Assembly: GCF_014193255.1 (NCBI RefSeq)
Contig: NZ_JACHZB010000002.1
Span: forward strand, 124,001 to 188,000
DNA from: Rhizobium sp. BK196
GTDB taxonomy: Bacteria > Pseudomonadota > Alphaproteobacteria > Rhizobiales > Rhizobiaceae
DNA length: 64,000 nucleotides
Reading direction: 5' to 3'
Numbering within the stretch: the first letter of the stretch is position 1; each line of letters opens with the position of its first letter. Under the pieces are notes generated by a model that was not told the DNA's origin, did no database searches, and saw only the letters and a list, made by a program, of their open reading frames with translations. Both the position numbers and the translations under genes were made by a program. Positions 1-9,436 of the stretch are shown here, piece by piece.

Positions 1-2
1 TC

Positions 3-662
3 GATTACGACGGTCTCGCCAACACCGTCATGAAATATTACGGTATCAAGCAGCAGACGATCATTCCCGGCGGTCTGCCTGGCGCCAGCACGGATAATCC
101 CTACAAGCTCGATATCGACAAGGCCAAGCAATTGCTGGCCGAGGCCGGTTATCCAAACGGCTTCTCCAAGGTGTATTATGCGACACCCGTCACGCCGGAG
201 TACGAAGTTGCCCAAGCGCTGCAGGCCAATGCGGCCAAGGCCGGCATCAAGCTCGACCTGCAGGGTGGAGACCATATAGGTAAGTTCCGCAACCGTGAGT
301 TCGAGATCTTTTCGGCGCGGACCGGCGAACGCCTGCCCGATCCACATGCGGTTCTGGCGTCATATGCGACGAACCCGAACAACGCCGACGATGCGAAACT
401 CTCCGGCCTGATCGCCTGGCGCTCCGCCTGGGAGGTCCCGAAGGATATCCAGGACATGGTCACGGCCGCCGCGCACGAAACCGACCAGCAGAAGCGCGCC
501 GATCTCTACGCCAAGATCAACAAAGCCTATTTGGACGCTTCGCCGGCTTTGATCACCTCTTTCCAGCGCACGGACGCGAAGGCGGTCAGAAAGGAAGTCA
601 AGGGTTATGTCGGTCATTCGACCTGGCTCACCCGTTGGGACACCGTCTCGAAGGGTGAATAG
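3..662 (+). CDS. Peptide/opine-type ABC transporter substrate-binding protein, C-terminal part
   Basis: This is the last 219 residues of a periplasmic solute-binding protein of the dipeptide/oligopeptide/nickel class (SBP_bac_5). The 5' end lies outside the window. The repeated phrase 'AKQLLAEAGYPNG' near the start, the alternation of short helices and the end '...STWLTRWDTVSKGE' fit the C-terminal lobe of that family. It would deliver its ligand to the two permeases that follow directly on the same strand. The ligand cannot be told from this fragment; peptides, opines and some glycosides are all carried by this class. The assignment to the class is firm because the four downstream genes complete the expected operon. 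Confidence 0.85.
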   Translation, partial: DYDGLANTVMKYYGIKQQTIIPGGLPGASTDNPYKLDIDKAKQLLAEAGYPNGFSKVYYATPVTPEYEVAQALQANAAKAGIKLDLQGGDHIGKFRNREFEIFSARTGERLPDPHAVLASYATNPNNADDAKLSGLIAWRSAWEVPKDIQDMVTAAAHETDQQKRADLYAKINKAYLDASPALITSFQRTDAKAVRKEVKGYVGHSTWLTRWDTVSKGE

Positions 663-686
663 GCCCTTCTTGTCGAGGAGAATGAC

Positions 687-1748
687 GTGAGTATCTCACA
701 GACATCTGGAAACGCGCCGGCAGGCGGACGTGCTGCTCTTGGTGCGCTGCGCAAGGTGACGGCATCCTTTGCTGTCATCCTGACGACGCTGCTCGGTTTG
801 CTCGTGATCACCTTTGTCGTTGGCCGCATGGTTCCCGCCGATCCGGTTATTGCCGTTATCGGGGACCAGGCCGATCACGAGACCTATGAGCGGGTCTACA
901 AGGAGATGGGGCTGGATCAACCGCTCTATGTGCAATTTGCCACCTATCTCGGCAATGTCGCGCATCTGGATTTTGGCCAATCGCATGTGACGAAAAACCC
1001 CGTTGCCAGCGATCTCGGCCGTGTCTTCCCCGCGACGCTGGAACTCGCCACGCTGGCAACGATCATCGGCGCGGGCTTCGGCATCCCGCTCGGTATCATC
1101 TCTGCCGTCCGCAAGGGCACCTGGGTCGATCACATGGCGCGTGTCGTCGGTCTGCTCGGCCACTCGACGCCGATCTTTTGGCTGGGCACGATCGTCATCC
1201 TGGTCTTCTACGCAAAGTTCGGTCTCATCCCCGGAAGTGGCCGCCTCGACGTCTACAACGAGGGCCTGGTCGAAGGGCCGACTAACTCCATCCTCGTGGA
1301 CGCAGTCCTTGCAGGCGAATGGGAGGTCTTCCGCGACGCCCTGCTACATGTCGCGGCTCCCGCCCTGATCCTCGGCTACGCCGCAATGGCCTATCTCAGC
1401 CGCATGAGCCGCAGCTTCATGCTCGAGCAGTTGCGACAGGAATACATATTGACCGCGAAGGCCAAAGGACTTGGACAGCGGGCGATCATCTGGCGCCATG
1501 CCTTCCGGAACATAAGGGTGCAGTTGCTCACGATCATCGCGTTGGCCTACTGCGGCCTCCTCGACGGCACGGTTCTGATCGAGACGGTCTTCGCCTGGCC
1601 CGGCCTTGGCCAATACCTGACCTCGGCGCTGTTTTTCGCCGACATGAATGCGGTCCTCGGCAGCGTGCTCCTCATCGGCATCATCTCGATTGCCATCAAT
1701 CTCCTGTCGGACCTGACCTATCGGTTCCTCGATCCGCGTACCCGGTGA
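687..1748 (+). CDS. Peptide/opine-type ABC transporter permease (DppB-like)
   Basis: This is an inner-membrane permease of 353 residues with an N-terminal hydrophobic segment around residues 28-47 and several more after residue 100. The permease loop that docks on the ATPase is visible at about residues 252-275 (EYILTAKAKGLG). I use the GTG at 687 because GAGGAG lies six bases upstream; no better ATG is near. It follows the binding protein by 24 bases and is followed by the second permease after 4 bases, so it is co-transcribed. The length is normal for DppB/OppB. Substrate unknown. Confidence 0.88.
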   Translation: MSISQTSGNAPAGGRAALGALRKVTASFAVILTTLLGLLVITFVVGRMVPADPVIAVIGDQADHETYERVYKEMGLDQPLYVQFATYLGNVAHLDFGQSHVTKNPVASDLGRVFPATLELATLATIIGAGFGIPLGIISAVRKGTWVDHMARVVGLLGHSTPIFWLGTIVILVFYAKFGLIPGSGRLDVYNEGLVEGPTNSILVDAVLAGEWEVFRDALLHVAAPALILGYAAMAYLSRMSRSFMLEQLRQEYILTAKAKGLGQRAIIWRHAFRNIRVQLLTIIALAYCGLLDGTVLIETVFAWPGLGQYLTSALFFADMNAVLGSVLLIGIISIAINLLSDLTYRFLDPRTR

Positions 1749-1752
1749 CATC

Positions 1753-2664
1753 ATGGCGACACGCTACTTCAACGATCTGCACAACTGGCTGATCAACGAG
1801 GAGTTCTCCTCGACGCGTCAGGCGCGCCTCCACAAGGCCTATGTACTGTGGCTGAACCTGATCGCAAACCCACTGGCTTTCGCCGGCTTCCTGGTCGTGC
1901 TGATGCTGATATTGATCGCCATCTTCGCGTCTCTGCTAGCCAGCCATGATCCGATCGTCCAGGATTTGACGATGGCGCTGAAGCCGCCATCCTCGGTTAA
2001 CTGGTTTGGCACCGACGAGTTCGGCCGCGACGTCTACTCACGTCTGGTCTACGGTGCTCGTACGACACTTTACATCAGCATCCTGGTCACGGTGATCGTG
2101 GCGCCGATCGGCTTTGCGATCGGCGCGACCGCCGGCTATCTCGGCGGCTGGGTCGATGTCGTCTTGATGCGCATCACCGATATCTTCCTGTCGTTTCCAA
2201 GCCTCGTGCTGGCGCTCGCCTTTTCCGCAGCGCTTGGTCCTGGCATCGAGAACGCCGTGATCGCCATCGCGCTCACCGTCTGGCCGCCGATCGCCCGCCT
2301 GGCGCGCGCCGAAACGCTGACGTTCCGCGCCGCCGATTTCGTCGTAGCAGCCGAGTTGCAGGGTGCCGGTATGGGACGCATTCTGTTTCGCCATATCGTG
2401 CCGCTTTGCGCGCCGTCGATCATCATCCGCCTGACGCTCAACATGTCGAGCGTCATCCTCACGGCCGCCGGTCTTGGTTTCCTCGGGCTCGGCGCCCAGC
2501 CGCCGATGCCCGAATGGGGCGCTATGGCGGCCTCCGGGCGGCAATATCTTCTCGACGCCTGGTGGCTGACGACCATTCCTGGCATCGCCATTCTTCTGGT
2601 CAGTCTCGCCTTCAATCTGCTCGGCGACGGACTGCGCGACATCATGGATCCACGCAATGCCTGA
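1753..2664 (+). CDS. Peptide/opine-type ABC transporter permease (DppC-like)
   Basis: This is the second permease of the operon, 303 residues. The family signature WFGTDEFGRDVYSRLVYGAR is at about residues 84-103, after an N-terminal membrane segment near residues 40-63. Further membrane segments and the docking loop follow. It pairs with the DppB-like protein to form the transmembrane pore. Its last 8 bases overlap the start of the first ATPase gene, so translation is probably coupled. The length is typical of DppC/OppC. Confidence 0.88.
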   Translation: MATRYFNDLHNWLINEEFSSTRQARLHKAYVLWLNLIANPLAFAGFLVVLMLILIAIFASLLASHDPIVQDLTMALKPPSSVNWFGTDEFGRDVYSRLVYGARTTLYISILVTVIVAPIGFAIGATAGYLGGWVDVVLMRITDIFLSFPSLVLALAFSAALGPGIENAVIAIALTVWPPIARLARAETLTFRAADFVVAAELQGAGMGRILFRHIVPLCAPSIIIRLTLNMSSVILTAAGLGFLGLGAQPPMPEWGAMAASGRQYLLDAWWLTTIPGIAILLVSLAFNLLGDGLRDIMDPRNA

Positions 2665-3505
2665 ACAGTTAAAACCGATCCTCTCGGTCAAGAACATGTC
2701 GGTGCAGTTTCCGACGCTGTCCGGCGTGGTCAACGCCGTTAAGAATGTGAGCTTCGATGTTGGCCGCGAGAAAGTGGGCATCATTGGCGAATCCGGTTCC
2801 GGCAAGAGCACGACTGGACGCGCCATCATGCGGCTTCAACCGGATACCGCGCGCGTGGTTGCTGACAAGATGCGCTTCGAGGACGTAGACCTGTTGGCCG
2901 CCACCGAAGCCGATATGCGCGCGATCCGCGGCAGCCGGATTTCGATGATCCTGCAGGACCCGAAATACTCGCTCAATCCTGTCATGACCGTCGGCGAGCA
3001 GATCGCCGAAACCGTCATCCTGCACGAGCGTCTTGGAAAGAAGGCGGCGCGCGAGCGCACGCTCGCCATGCTGGAACGGGTAAACATCCGCGACGCGCAG
3101 CGCGTCTTCAATCTCTACCCGCATGAAGTCTCGGGTGGCATGGGCCAGCGCATCATGATCTCTATGATGCTGATCTCCTCGCCCTCGCTGATCATCGCCG
3201 ACGAGCCGACCTCCGCACTCGACGTGACCGTGCGCCAGCAGGTGCTGTCTATCCTTGATGACCTGATCACCGAGCGTAACATCGGCCTGATCTTCATCTC
3301 CCACGACCTCAACCTCGTGAAGAGTTTCTGCGACCGCGTCATCATCATGTATGCAGGCCGGATCGTGGAAATCATCGAAGCTTCCAGGCTCGATGACGCA
3401 ACCCATCCCTATACACGCGGCCTTCTTGAGGCGCTGCCAAGTCTCGATCATCCTCGAGACCGTCTGGAAGTGCTGAAGCGCCAGGCAAGCTGGGCGGAGG
3501 CGTGA
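2657..3505 (+). CDS. Peptide/opine-type ABC transporter ATP-binding protein (DppD-like)
   Basis: This is a cytoplasmic ATPase of 282 residues. Walker A (GESGSGKST) is at about residues 44-52, the ABC signature appears as SGGMGQR near residue 159, and Walker B with DEPTSALD is near 180-189. The C-terminal [13 protein letters not shown] stretch is the oligopeptide-transporter ATPase extension. The signature has Met-Gly where SGGQRQR or SGGMRQR is usual, a small deviation. It begins inside the end of the permease gene and is followed at once by the second ATPase; such transporters use two different ATPases. Confidence 0.88.
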   Translation: MPEQLKPILSVKNMSVQFPTLSGVVNAVKNVSFDVGREKVGIIGESGSGKSTTGRAIMRLQPDTARVVADKMRFEDVDLLAATEADMRAIRGSRISMILQDPKYSLNPVMTVGEQIAETVILHERLGKKAARERTLAMLERVNIRDAQRVFNLYPHEVSGGMGQRIMISMMLISSPSLIIADEPTSALDVTVRQQVLSILDDLITERNIGLIFISHDLNLVKSFCDRVIIMYAGRIVEIIEASRLDDATHPYTRGLLEALPSLDHPRDRLEVLKRQASWAEA

Positions 3506-3506
3506 G

Positions 3507-4277
3507 ATGTCCATCATATCGGTAAACGATCTCGCCGTATCCTTCGGCAGTGGCAATGATTTCAAGAAGGTCGTCAAAAACGTGACCTTCGAGGTCGCGC
3601 CTGGCGAAACCTTCGGTCTGGTTGGCGAAAGCGGTTGCGGCAAGTCGACGGTGCTCGGCGCGCTGGCGGGACGCATCAAGAGATGGAACGGTTCGGTGTC
3701 GATCGACGACGACGAGGTTGGCCCGAAGCGATCCCGCGCGCAACTCGCAAAGCAGCAGATGGTGTTCCAGGACCCGTTCGGCTCCCTTCATCCGCGTCAT
3801 ACGATCGGGCGTACGCTGCTGGAGCCGCTCGAAATCCATGGGTTGAACCGGAGAGAAGAGCGTGTCGAGCAAGTGCTGCGCGACGTGGGCCTGCCGCCCA
3901 GCTTCCGGCATCGCTTCCCTCACCAGCTCTCAGGAGGGCAGCGGCAGCGCGTGGCGATTGCGCGCGCCCTTATCCTCGAGCCGAAGATCCTGTTGCTCGA
4001 TGAGCCGACGTCCGCGCTCGACGTCTCGATCCAGGCCGAGATACTCAACCTCCTAAGGGATCTGCGTGAACGGTCGAATCTGACCTATGTCTTGGTCAGC
4101 CACGACATGGCGGTCATCGCGCATCTCTGCAATCGCGTTGCGGTCATGCAGGACGGCATCTTCGTTGAGGTTACGACGCGGGAGCAGCTTCTGAATGGGA
4201 GCGTTCAGCACTTCTACACGAAGACGCTGCTGGACGGGAGCAGGGGATACATTCCGAAAACGAAGATGCCGGCTTAA
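3507..4277 (+). CDS. Peptide/opine-type ABC transporter ATP-binding protein (DppF-like)
   Basis: This is the second ATPase, 256 residues. Walker A (GESGCGKST) is at about residues 40-48, followed later by a canonical [15 protein letters not shown] signature and [11 protein letters not shown]. It starts one base after the previous stop. It is short for the DppF/OppF group and ends soon after the H-loop region; the usual long C-terminal extension is reduced to '[11 protein letters not shown]'. It is the last gene of the operon; no gene follows for about 640 bases. Substrate unknown. Confidence 0.87.
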   Translation: MSIISVNDLAVSFGSGNDFKKVVKNVTFEVAPGETFGLVGESGCGKSTVLGALAGRIKRWNGSVSIDDDEVGPKRSRAQLAKQQMVFQDPFGSLHPRHTIGRTLLEPLEIHGLNRREERVEQVLRDVGLPPSFRHRFPHQLSGGQRQRVAIARALILEPKILLLDEPTSALDVSIQAEILNLLRDLRERSNLTYVLVSHDMAVIAHLCNRVAVMQDGIFVEVTTREQLLNGSVQHFYTKTLLDGSRGYIPKTKMPA

Positions 4278-4921
4278 CGACCGGTTGGCACCCTCTCGTC
4301 CGCAAGGCGAAGGGGACGTCGGATGCGAGGTGAAACTAGATGGCCGAGTGCGCTCCATCCACTATTGTCTGGCAGATCGCTTGGCGGTGTGCGCGATCAC
4401 CCCTTTATGTGAGCGGCGCCATGCACTTGGCTGTGTTTCGGTGTGCAAATTTGGTTTTGACTCATTTTGATGCAGTCGCAATGACGCTGCGTTGCTGGTT
4501 TCCAAGAAGCCTGAGGCCGCGCCAGCGGCCAAAGCGACGACCGCTGTGGGGCAGCGCGATCAAGGATGTTATGGACCCGTTAGGTTTTTCGAACATCTGC
4601 TTAATTGAGAGAAACGGCAATTTCAGATCGTATGGTCTGCAGCACGCGCCATATCGCATCGCCCTGCAGCATCCGGTATCGCGTGCTGGCATCCCTCCCA
4701 CCTATCAGACGCCGCCAAGTGCAGGTGCCGGAGCGCCTATACGCTGTAGAGGTTCAGCGCCCTAATGAAGGCCGCATCGCAGCCGAGTATATTCTACAGA
4801 TACCATTGCCCGTCAGCCGCAGCAGCTTGGTCTGCTCCGACGAGACGATACAGCGTTGACGACATTCACCATCGGTTTGATCGCGACGGATATCGCTTCC
4901 AATGGGTGTTCACGGCGAGAA
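4278..4921. other. Gene-poor stretch between two convergent operons
   Basis: These 644 bases separate the rightward peptide-type ABC operon from the leftward sugar ABC operon. Short open frames exist on both strands, but none has a convincing start or a recognisable family. I saw no strong hairpin with a T-run that would mark a terminator for either operon. The stretch may hold decayed coding sequence, but I could not assign it. Confidence 0.5.
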
Positions 4922-5992
4922 TCAGGTGCTGAGACGCTGCTGCGTCTGCTGGTCGAAGAAATGTACCTTCGAGGTTTCGAAGGACAGTTTCACCGGCTGT
5001 TCAGGAGCGATGTCGACCCGCTCGCGCACCACCCAGGTCAGTTCCCTGCCGTCGACTTCCACGGCGACATGAGTTTCCGAACCCGTTGGCTCGACCACCT
5101 TGACCACGGCATCGACGCCGGTCTCGCCGCCAAAGGCAATGTCTTCGGGACGGATGCCGAGCGTGACCGGCCGGTTGGCGGAACTGGCCGGCGCGCGTGA
5201 GAGTTTCACGCGCGAACCGCCGTTCAGCGCCAGCGCCGGGCTGCCGACATCGGCGATGGTGCCTTCGAGGAAGTTCATGGCGGGGGAGCCGAGGAAGCCG
5301 GCGACGAAGATGTTGCGCGGCTTGTCGTAGAGTTCGAGCGGGCTGCCGATCTGCTCGACGCGGCCGCCATGCAGCACGACGATCTTATCGGCCATGGTCA
5401 TGGCCTCTATCTGATCGTGGGTGACATAGACGATCGTGGTCTTCAGGCGCTGGTGCAGCGCCTTGATCTCGGCACGCATCTTCACGCGCAACTTGGCATC
5501 AAGGTTGGAAAGCGGCTCGTCAAACAGGAAGACTTTCGGATCACGGACGATGGCTCGGCCCATGGCGACGCGCTGGCGCTGGCCGCCGGAAAGCTGCGCC
5601 GGCTTGCGGTCGAGCAGCGGCTGCAGGCCGAGGATAGCCGCGGCCTCGCCGACCTTCTTCTCGATCTCCGGCCGCTTGGCGCCGGCGAGTTCCAGCGCGA
5701 AGCCCATGTTCTGGGAGACCGTCATCTGCGGATAGAGGGCGTAGTTCTGGAAGACCATCGCAATGTCGCGATCCTTGGGCTGCAGATTGTTCACCACCCG
5801 CCCGTCGATGCTGATCTCCCCGCCGGTAATGTCCTCGAGCCCGGCGATCATGCGCAGCAATGTGGATTTGCCGCAGCCGGAGGGACCGACGAGGATGGTG
5901 AATTCGCCATCGGCGATCTCGACGTCGACGCCGTGGATGATATCGACGGCGCCGAAGGACTTCTTGACGTTTCTGATGCTCAAGCCAGACAT
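4922..5992 (-). CDS. Sugar ABC transporter ATP-binding protein (MalK/UgpC type)
   Basis: This is an ATPase of 356 residues with Walker A (GPSGCGKST) at about 36-44, LSGGQRQR at about 134-141 and FLFDEP near 155-160. An OB-fold-like regulatory region follows residue 235 (FLGSPAMNFLEG, then LGIRPEDI), as in MalK/UgpC/SmoK. It is the last gene of a leftward operon and would energise the two permeases at 7564-9344. It lies 20 bases beyond the glycoside hydrolase gene. The single ATPase is presumed to form a homodimer. Confidence 0.9.
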   Translation of the reverse strand: MSGLSIRNVKKSFGAVDIIHGVDVEIADGEFTILVGPSGCGKSTLLRMIAGLEDITGGEISIDGRVVNNLQPKDRDIAMVFQNYALYPQMTVSQNMGFALELAGAKRPEIEKKVGEAAAILGLQPLLDRKPAQLSGGQRQRVAMGRAIVRDPKVFLFDEPLSNLDAKLRVKMRAEIKALHQRLKTTIVYVTHDQIEAMTMADKIVVLHGGRVEQIGSPLELYDKPRNIFVAGFLGSPAMNFLEGTIADVGSPALALNGGSRVKLSRAPASSANRPVTLGIRPEDIAFGGETGVDAVVKVVEPTGSETHVAVEVDGRELTWVVRERVDIAPEQPVKLSFETSKVHFFDQQTQQRLST

Positions 5993-6012
5993 TTGCGATC
6001 CCTTCGACTGTT

Positions 6013-7533
6013 TTAGCGCTTCCTGCGCACGCGCAGCGCCTGATACGGCTTGCGCGGGATTTTCACGCCGAAGGCGGCGTCCGGCTTGCCGCCGCGCACG
6101 ACCGAGCCGTGGCGCGTCGGATACGGAACGGGTGCGGCCACCTTCTCGGCCGGGGTGATCGTCATTTCCCAGGTGTCGATGATGTCGACATCGTAATCGT
6201 CGCCATCGACGGGCAGGCCGGTGGACCAGATCACCGGCTGATGTTCGCCGAAATAAATCAGGCGGAAATCGCCGTCGCCGTCACGCGCGCCTGAAACGCG
6301 CGACCAGGGCCATTCGCCGATGACGCTGAGCGGCTCGAGGCCGTGCTTGACGTCCGCCTCCAGCAGATCGCGCAGGAAGCCGATCCGCTTCCAGGCTTCG
6401 CCGCGGAGTTCCCCGCCCTTGGCCCACCAGATCAGATCCTCGGGATGGGAATAGGTCTCGCCGTGGCCGGCATAGCCGCCGCGCGCCATCGTGATCCAGA
6501 AGCGGTGCACCAGTTCCCCGGCATGGAGATTGCCCCAGGACTGCAGGATGTCGCCCTCATATTCGGGCTCGTCGTTGATGACGGGCTTGCCGTAGGCATT
6601 GCGCCATTCCTGGGTGCGCTTGACGTCGGGGTTCTGAATGCAGGTATGGGTGACCCACGGCTTGCGGTGATCGAAATTGGCCGTCACGTCGCCATTATGG
6701 ATGGAGCGCAGATGCTGGTAGGGATCGTTTTCCTCCAGAATGTGGAAGTAGCGGTCCCATTGCTCCATCGGCTTGGTGTCGATCAGGAAATCATATTCGT
6801 TGGCGAGCGACCACCAGACGTTCCGGTAGGCGGCAAGCCGCGCGGCGAGATATTCGACATAGCGGAAGTCTTGCGGGACCGACATGTCGGCATAGCCCCA
6901 GCGGTCATAGGGATGGAAGATGATGATATCTGCTTCGATGCCGAGATCGCACAGCGCCGCCACCTGCTGTTCGAAATGCCGGAAGGCCGCGGGATTCGGG
7001 CGATCGAAGTCTTCCTTGCCGTCCGCGCCGCGCTCGAAGCATGCGTGCAGCGGCTCGTTGACGTTATAGGGATAATCCTTCGGAAAGACGCCCATGCGCA
7101 TCTTGTTGAAGCGGGCTTTCTTCAGCGTCTCCAGCGTCTGCTTCTGCATTTCGAGCGGCTGGTGCGTCCACGCATAGCAGGTCGTTCCGAAGGAAAGGAA
7201 CGGCGTTCCGTCGGCATAGGCGAAATGGAATTTGTTGCGCACCCGCACCGGGCCGTGATTGCCAGATGAAGGGGCGGTCGCGGCTAAAGTGCCGGTCTTG
7301 CCGTCGAGCGCTGCGGTCTTCGAGCGCGTCCTGAACGACCACTCGCCCTCGCTGTCTGGCATGAAGCGGATGCGGTAGGTGCCGTTGCCATCATAGAAGC
7401 CCGGCACCCGCACTTCGCGGCTCTTATGGGTGAAGACGGCATCGAATGCCACGTCGAGATAGGGGTTGCCGCCGGCCGGCCCTTCGAAGACGGCCTCGAA
7501 CACGCCCCATTTTTCGACTGCTGCATCGGGCAT
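6013..7533 (-). CDS. Apiosidase-like glycoside hydrolase (DUF5060/DUF4038/DUF5605 architecture)
   Basis: This protein of 506 residues has an N-terminal beta-sandwich like DUF5060 (about 8-90), a TIM barrel like DUF4038 (about 100-420) and a C-terminal beta domain like DUF5605. DUF4038 is the family that contains the GH140 apiosidases. Two candidate catalytic acids sit where clan-A-like barrels have them: Glu246 in SLANEYD and Glu322/Glu324 in INDEPEYEG. It has no signal peptide, so it should act in the cytoplasm on an imported glycoside. It lies in an operon with a sugar importer and shares a putative operator with the D-apiose pathway genes. I infer release of D-apiose from an apiosyl-oligosaccharide or glycoside; the exact activity is untested. 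Confidence 0.75.
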   Translation of the reverse strand: MPDAAVEKWGVFEAVFEGPAGGNPYLDVAFDAVFTHKSREVRVPGFYDGNGTYRIRFMPDSEGEWSFRTRSKTAALDGKTGTLAATAPSSGNHGPVRVRNKFHFAYADGTPFLSFGTTCYAWTHQPLEMQKQTLETLKKARFNKMRMGVFPKDYPYNVNEPLHACFERGADGKEDFDRPNPAAFRHFEQQVAALCDLGIEADIIIFHPYDRWGYADMSVPQDFRYVEYLAARLAAYRNVWWSLANEYDFLIDTKPMEQWDRYFHILEENDPYQHLRSIHNGDVTANFDHRKPWVTHTCIQNPDVKRTQEWRNAYGKPVINDEPEYEGDILQSWGNLHAGELVHRFWITMARGGYAGHGETYSHPEDLIWWAKGGELRGEAWKRIGFLRDLLEADVKHGLEPLSVIGEWPWSRVSGARDGDGDFRLIYFGEHQPVIWSTGLPVDGDDYDVDIIDTWEMTITPAEKVAAPVPYPTRHGSVVRGGKPDAAFGVKIPRKPYQALRVRRKR

Positions 7534-7563
7534 TCTGTCTCTCCTCGTAAAATGATTTCGCGA

Positions 7564-8448
7564 TCAGCCCTTGACGGCGCCGGAGGTGAGGCCGGAGACG
7601 AAGTAGCGCTGGAACATGAGATAGACGGTCGTCGCCGGAAGCACGGTCATGACGATCGCGGCGTTGAGCTGGCCGTAATTGCTGGAGAACTGCCCCTGGA
7701 ACGACATCAGGCCGAGCGGCAGCGTCCACATGTGCTGGTCCTGCAGCAGCACCAGCGCCATGGCGAATTCGTTCCAGGTGGAGACGAAATCGAGGATGAG
7801 CAGCGCGGCGAGCACCGGCAGGCAGACCGGCAGGAAGATCCTGCGGAAGATGGTGAAATGGCTTGCGCCGTCGATGAGCGCCGCCTCCGAAAGCTCCTTC
7901 GGAATGCTCTTGAAGAAGCCGTGCAGGATGAAGACCTGATAGGGCACGCCGAAGGCGATATAGGGCAGGATGACGCCGGGATAGGTGTCGATCAGGCCGA
8001 AGGAATTGACGAGGGTGAAGAGCGGCGCCAGCATCACCTGAAAGGGGATCATCGTGCCGAAGACGACGAGAAGCAGCAGGGCCTTGCTGATCTTCAGCCT
8101 GATCTTGGCGAGCGCATAGGCGGCCATGGCTGAGAGGAACAGGCCGAGCGGCACCTTGATGACGGTGATGATGACGCTGTTGAGGAAGGAGTTGGCGAAA
8201 TTGCCGCGGCTCCAGGCAGCGCTGTAATTGTCATAGGCAAGCTCGGTCGGCGGCATGAAGGCGCCGGTGCTCGTCACCGCCGCCGGCGTCTTCAGCGAAG
8301 TGAAGACGATGAAGACAAAGGGCGCCACCCAGACGAGGGCCACGATGACGAGCGTGATCCAAAGACCGATCAGGACAGGATCGCGCTTCATCGACGACGG
8401 CTGGACGTCGAGATCCACGGCGGCGGTATCGCTCGGCACTGCTGTCAC
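7564..8448 (-). CDS. Sugar ABC transporter permease (MalG type)
   Basis: This is an inner-membrane permease of 294 residues. A charged N-terminus is followed by a first membrane segment near residues 28-50. The ATPase-docking EAA loop is visible as SEAALIDGASHFTIFRRIFLP, and the protein ends with GLTSGAVKG, a typical MalG-family tail. The start is a GTG whose bases overlap the stop of the upstream MalF-type gene (GTGA), which indicates translational coupling. It pairs with the gene at 8445-9344. Confidence 0.9.
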   Translation of the reverse strand: MTAVPSDTAAVDLDVQPSSMKRDPVLIGLWITLVIVALVWVAPFVFIVFTSLKTPAAVTSTGAFMPPTELAYDNYSAAWSRGNFANSFLNSVIITVIKVPLGLFLSAMAAYALAKIRLKISKALLLLVVFGTMIPFQVMLAPLFTLVNSFGLIDTYPGVILPYIAFGVPYQVFILHGFFKSIPKELSEAALIDGASHFTIFRRIFLPVCLPVLAALLILDFVSTWNEFAMALVLLQDQHMWTLPLGLMSFQGQFSSNYGQLNAAIVMTVLPATTVYLMFQRYFVSGLTSGAVKG

Positions 8449-9344
8449 GATTCGACCTCCTCATGCCTCTGGGTCCATCTCAAATAGGGAATGACGACGG
8501 CCATGGTGATCATCAGCAGGACGACAGAGATCGCCGCACCCCGGCCGAAATCGAAGATCTGCATGGCCTGGGTGAAGGCCCAGAGCGCCAGCATCTGGGT
8601 GGATTGGGCCGGGCCGCCGCCGGTCAGGCCATAGACGATGTCGAAGGCCTTCAGCGACGAGATGATGGAAAGAACGAGAACGATGGTGATCGTCGGGCGC
8701 AGCGCCGGCAGCGTCACATGCTTGAAGACGGCCCAGCGGCCGGCGCCATCGATGCGCGCGGCCTCGACCAGCGTCTGCGAGACGTTCTGCAGGCCGGCCA
8801 GGAAGAGCACCATGGAGAAGCCGACCGTCTGCCAGAGATAGGCGACGAAGACGGAGTAGAGCGCGATATCCTTGTTGCCGAGCCAGTCCTTGATCCAGCC
8901 CTGCATACCCCAGGAGGTCAGCAGCTGGGCGAACAGTCCAAAGAAGGGATCGTACATCCACTTCCACATGGTGGCGACGGCGATCGGCGCGATGATGACG
9001 GGGAGATAGAAGATCGCCCGCAACCCGTTGCGGCCGAAGATCTTCTGGTTGAGGCTGAGCGCCAGCAACAGGCCGACCAGCGGCGGGAAGATCAGGCTCA
9101 TCAGCGTCCAGATCACCGTGTTGCGGAAGGCGACCCAGAAGACAGGATCGCGGGTGAAGATCGCCGAATAATTGGCCATACCCACGAACTGTCGGTTGGC
9201 ATCGAGCCCGTTCCACTTCTGGAAGCTCAGGATGACGACGTTGAGCATCGGGTAGAGCGCGAAGACCGCGTAGATCGCCAGCGCCGGCACCAGCAGGATC
9301 GCAGCCTGCATGCGCGGATCATGTGTCGATTGTCGAAGTGACAT
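8445..9344 (-). CDS. Sugar ABC transporter permease (MalF type)
   Basis: This is an inner-membrane permease of 299 residues. The first hydrophobic segment is at about 13-36 and the EAA loop is present as LVEAARIDGAGRWAVFKHVTLP. It begins downstream of the binding-protein gene in the leftward operon and overlaps the MalG-type gene by four bases. Its length and membrane pattern match the short MalF/UgpA class without the large periplasmic loop. It is part of the importer placed with the apiosidase-like hydrolase. Confidence 0.9.
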   Translation of the reverse strand: MSLRQSTHDPRMQAAILLVPALAIYAVFALYPMLNVVILSFQKWNGLDANRQFVGMANYSAIFTRDPVFWVAFRNTVIWTLMSLIFPPLVGLLLALSLNQKIFGRNGLRAIFYLPVIIAPIAVATMWKWMYDPFFGLFAQLLTSWGMQGWIKDWLGNKDIALYSVFVAYLWQTVGFSMVLFLAGLQNVSQTLVEAARIDGAGRWAVFKHVTLPALRPTITIVLVLSIISSLKAFDIVYGLTGGGPAQSTQMLALWAFTQAMQIFDFGRGAAISVVLLMITMAVVIPYLRWTQRHEEVES

Positions 9345-9436
9345 GCTTTCCTCCTGGCAGGGCCTTTGCAGCCAGCTCGCGAAAGAAGGTGCCGGCCGAT
9401 CAACGCGTGCGTCGATCGGCCGGCGCTTGGGAGGAA

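Noticed and set aside
5369-7269. Long open frames on the plus strand opposite the MalK-type and hydrolase genes.
   Set aside because: They are antisense shadows typical of GC-rich coding DNA. They have no start signals, no family match, and the minus-strand genes are clear.
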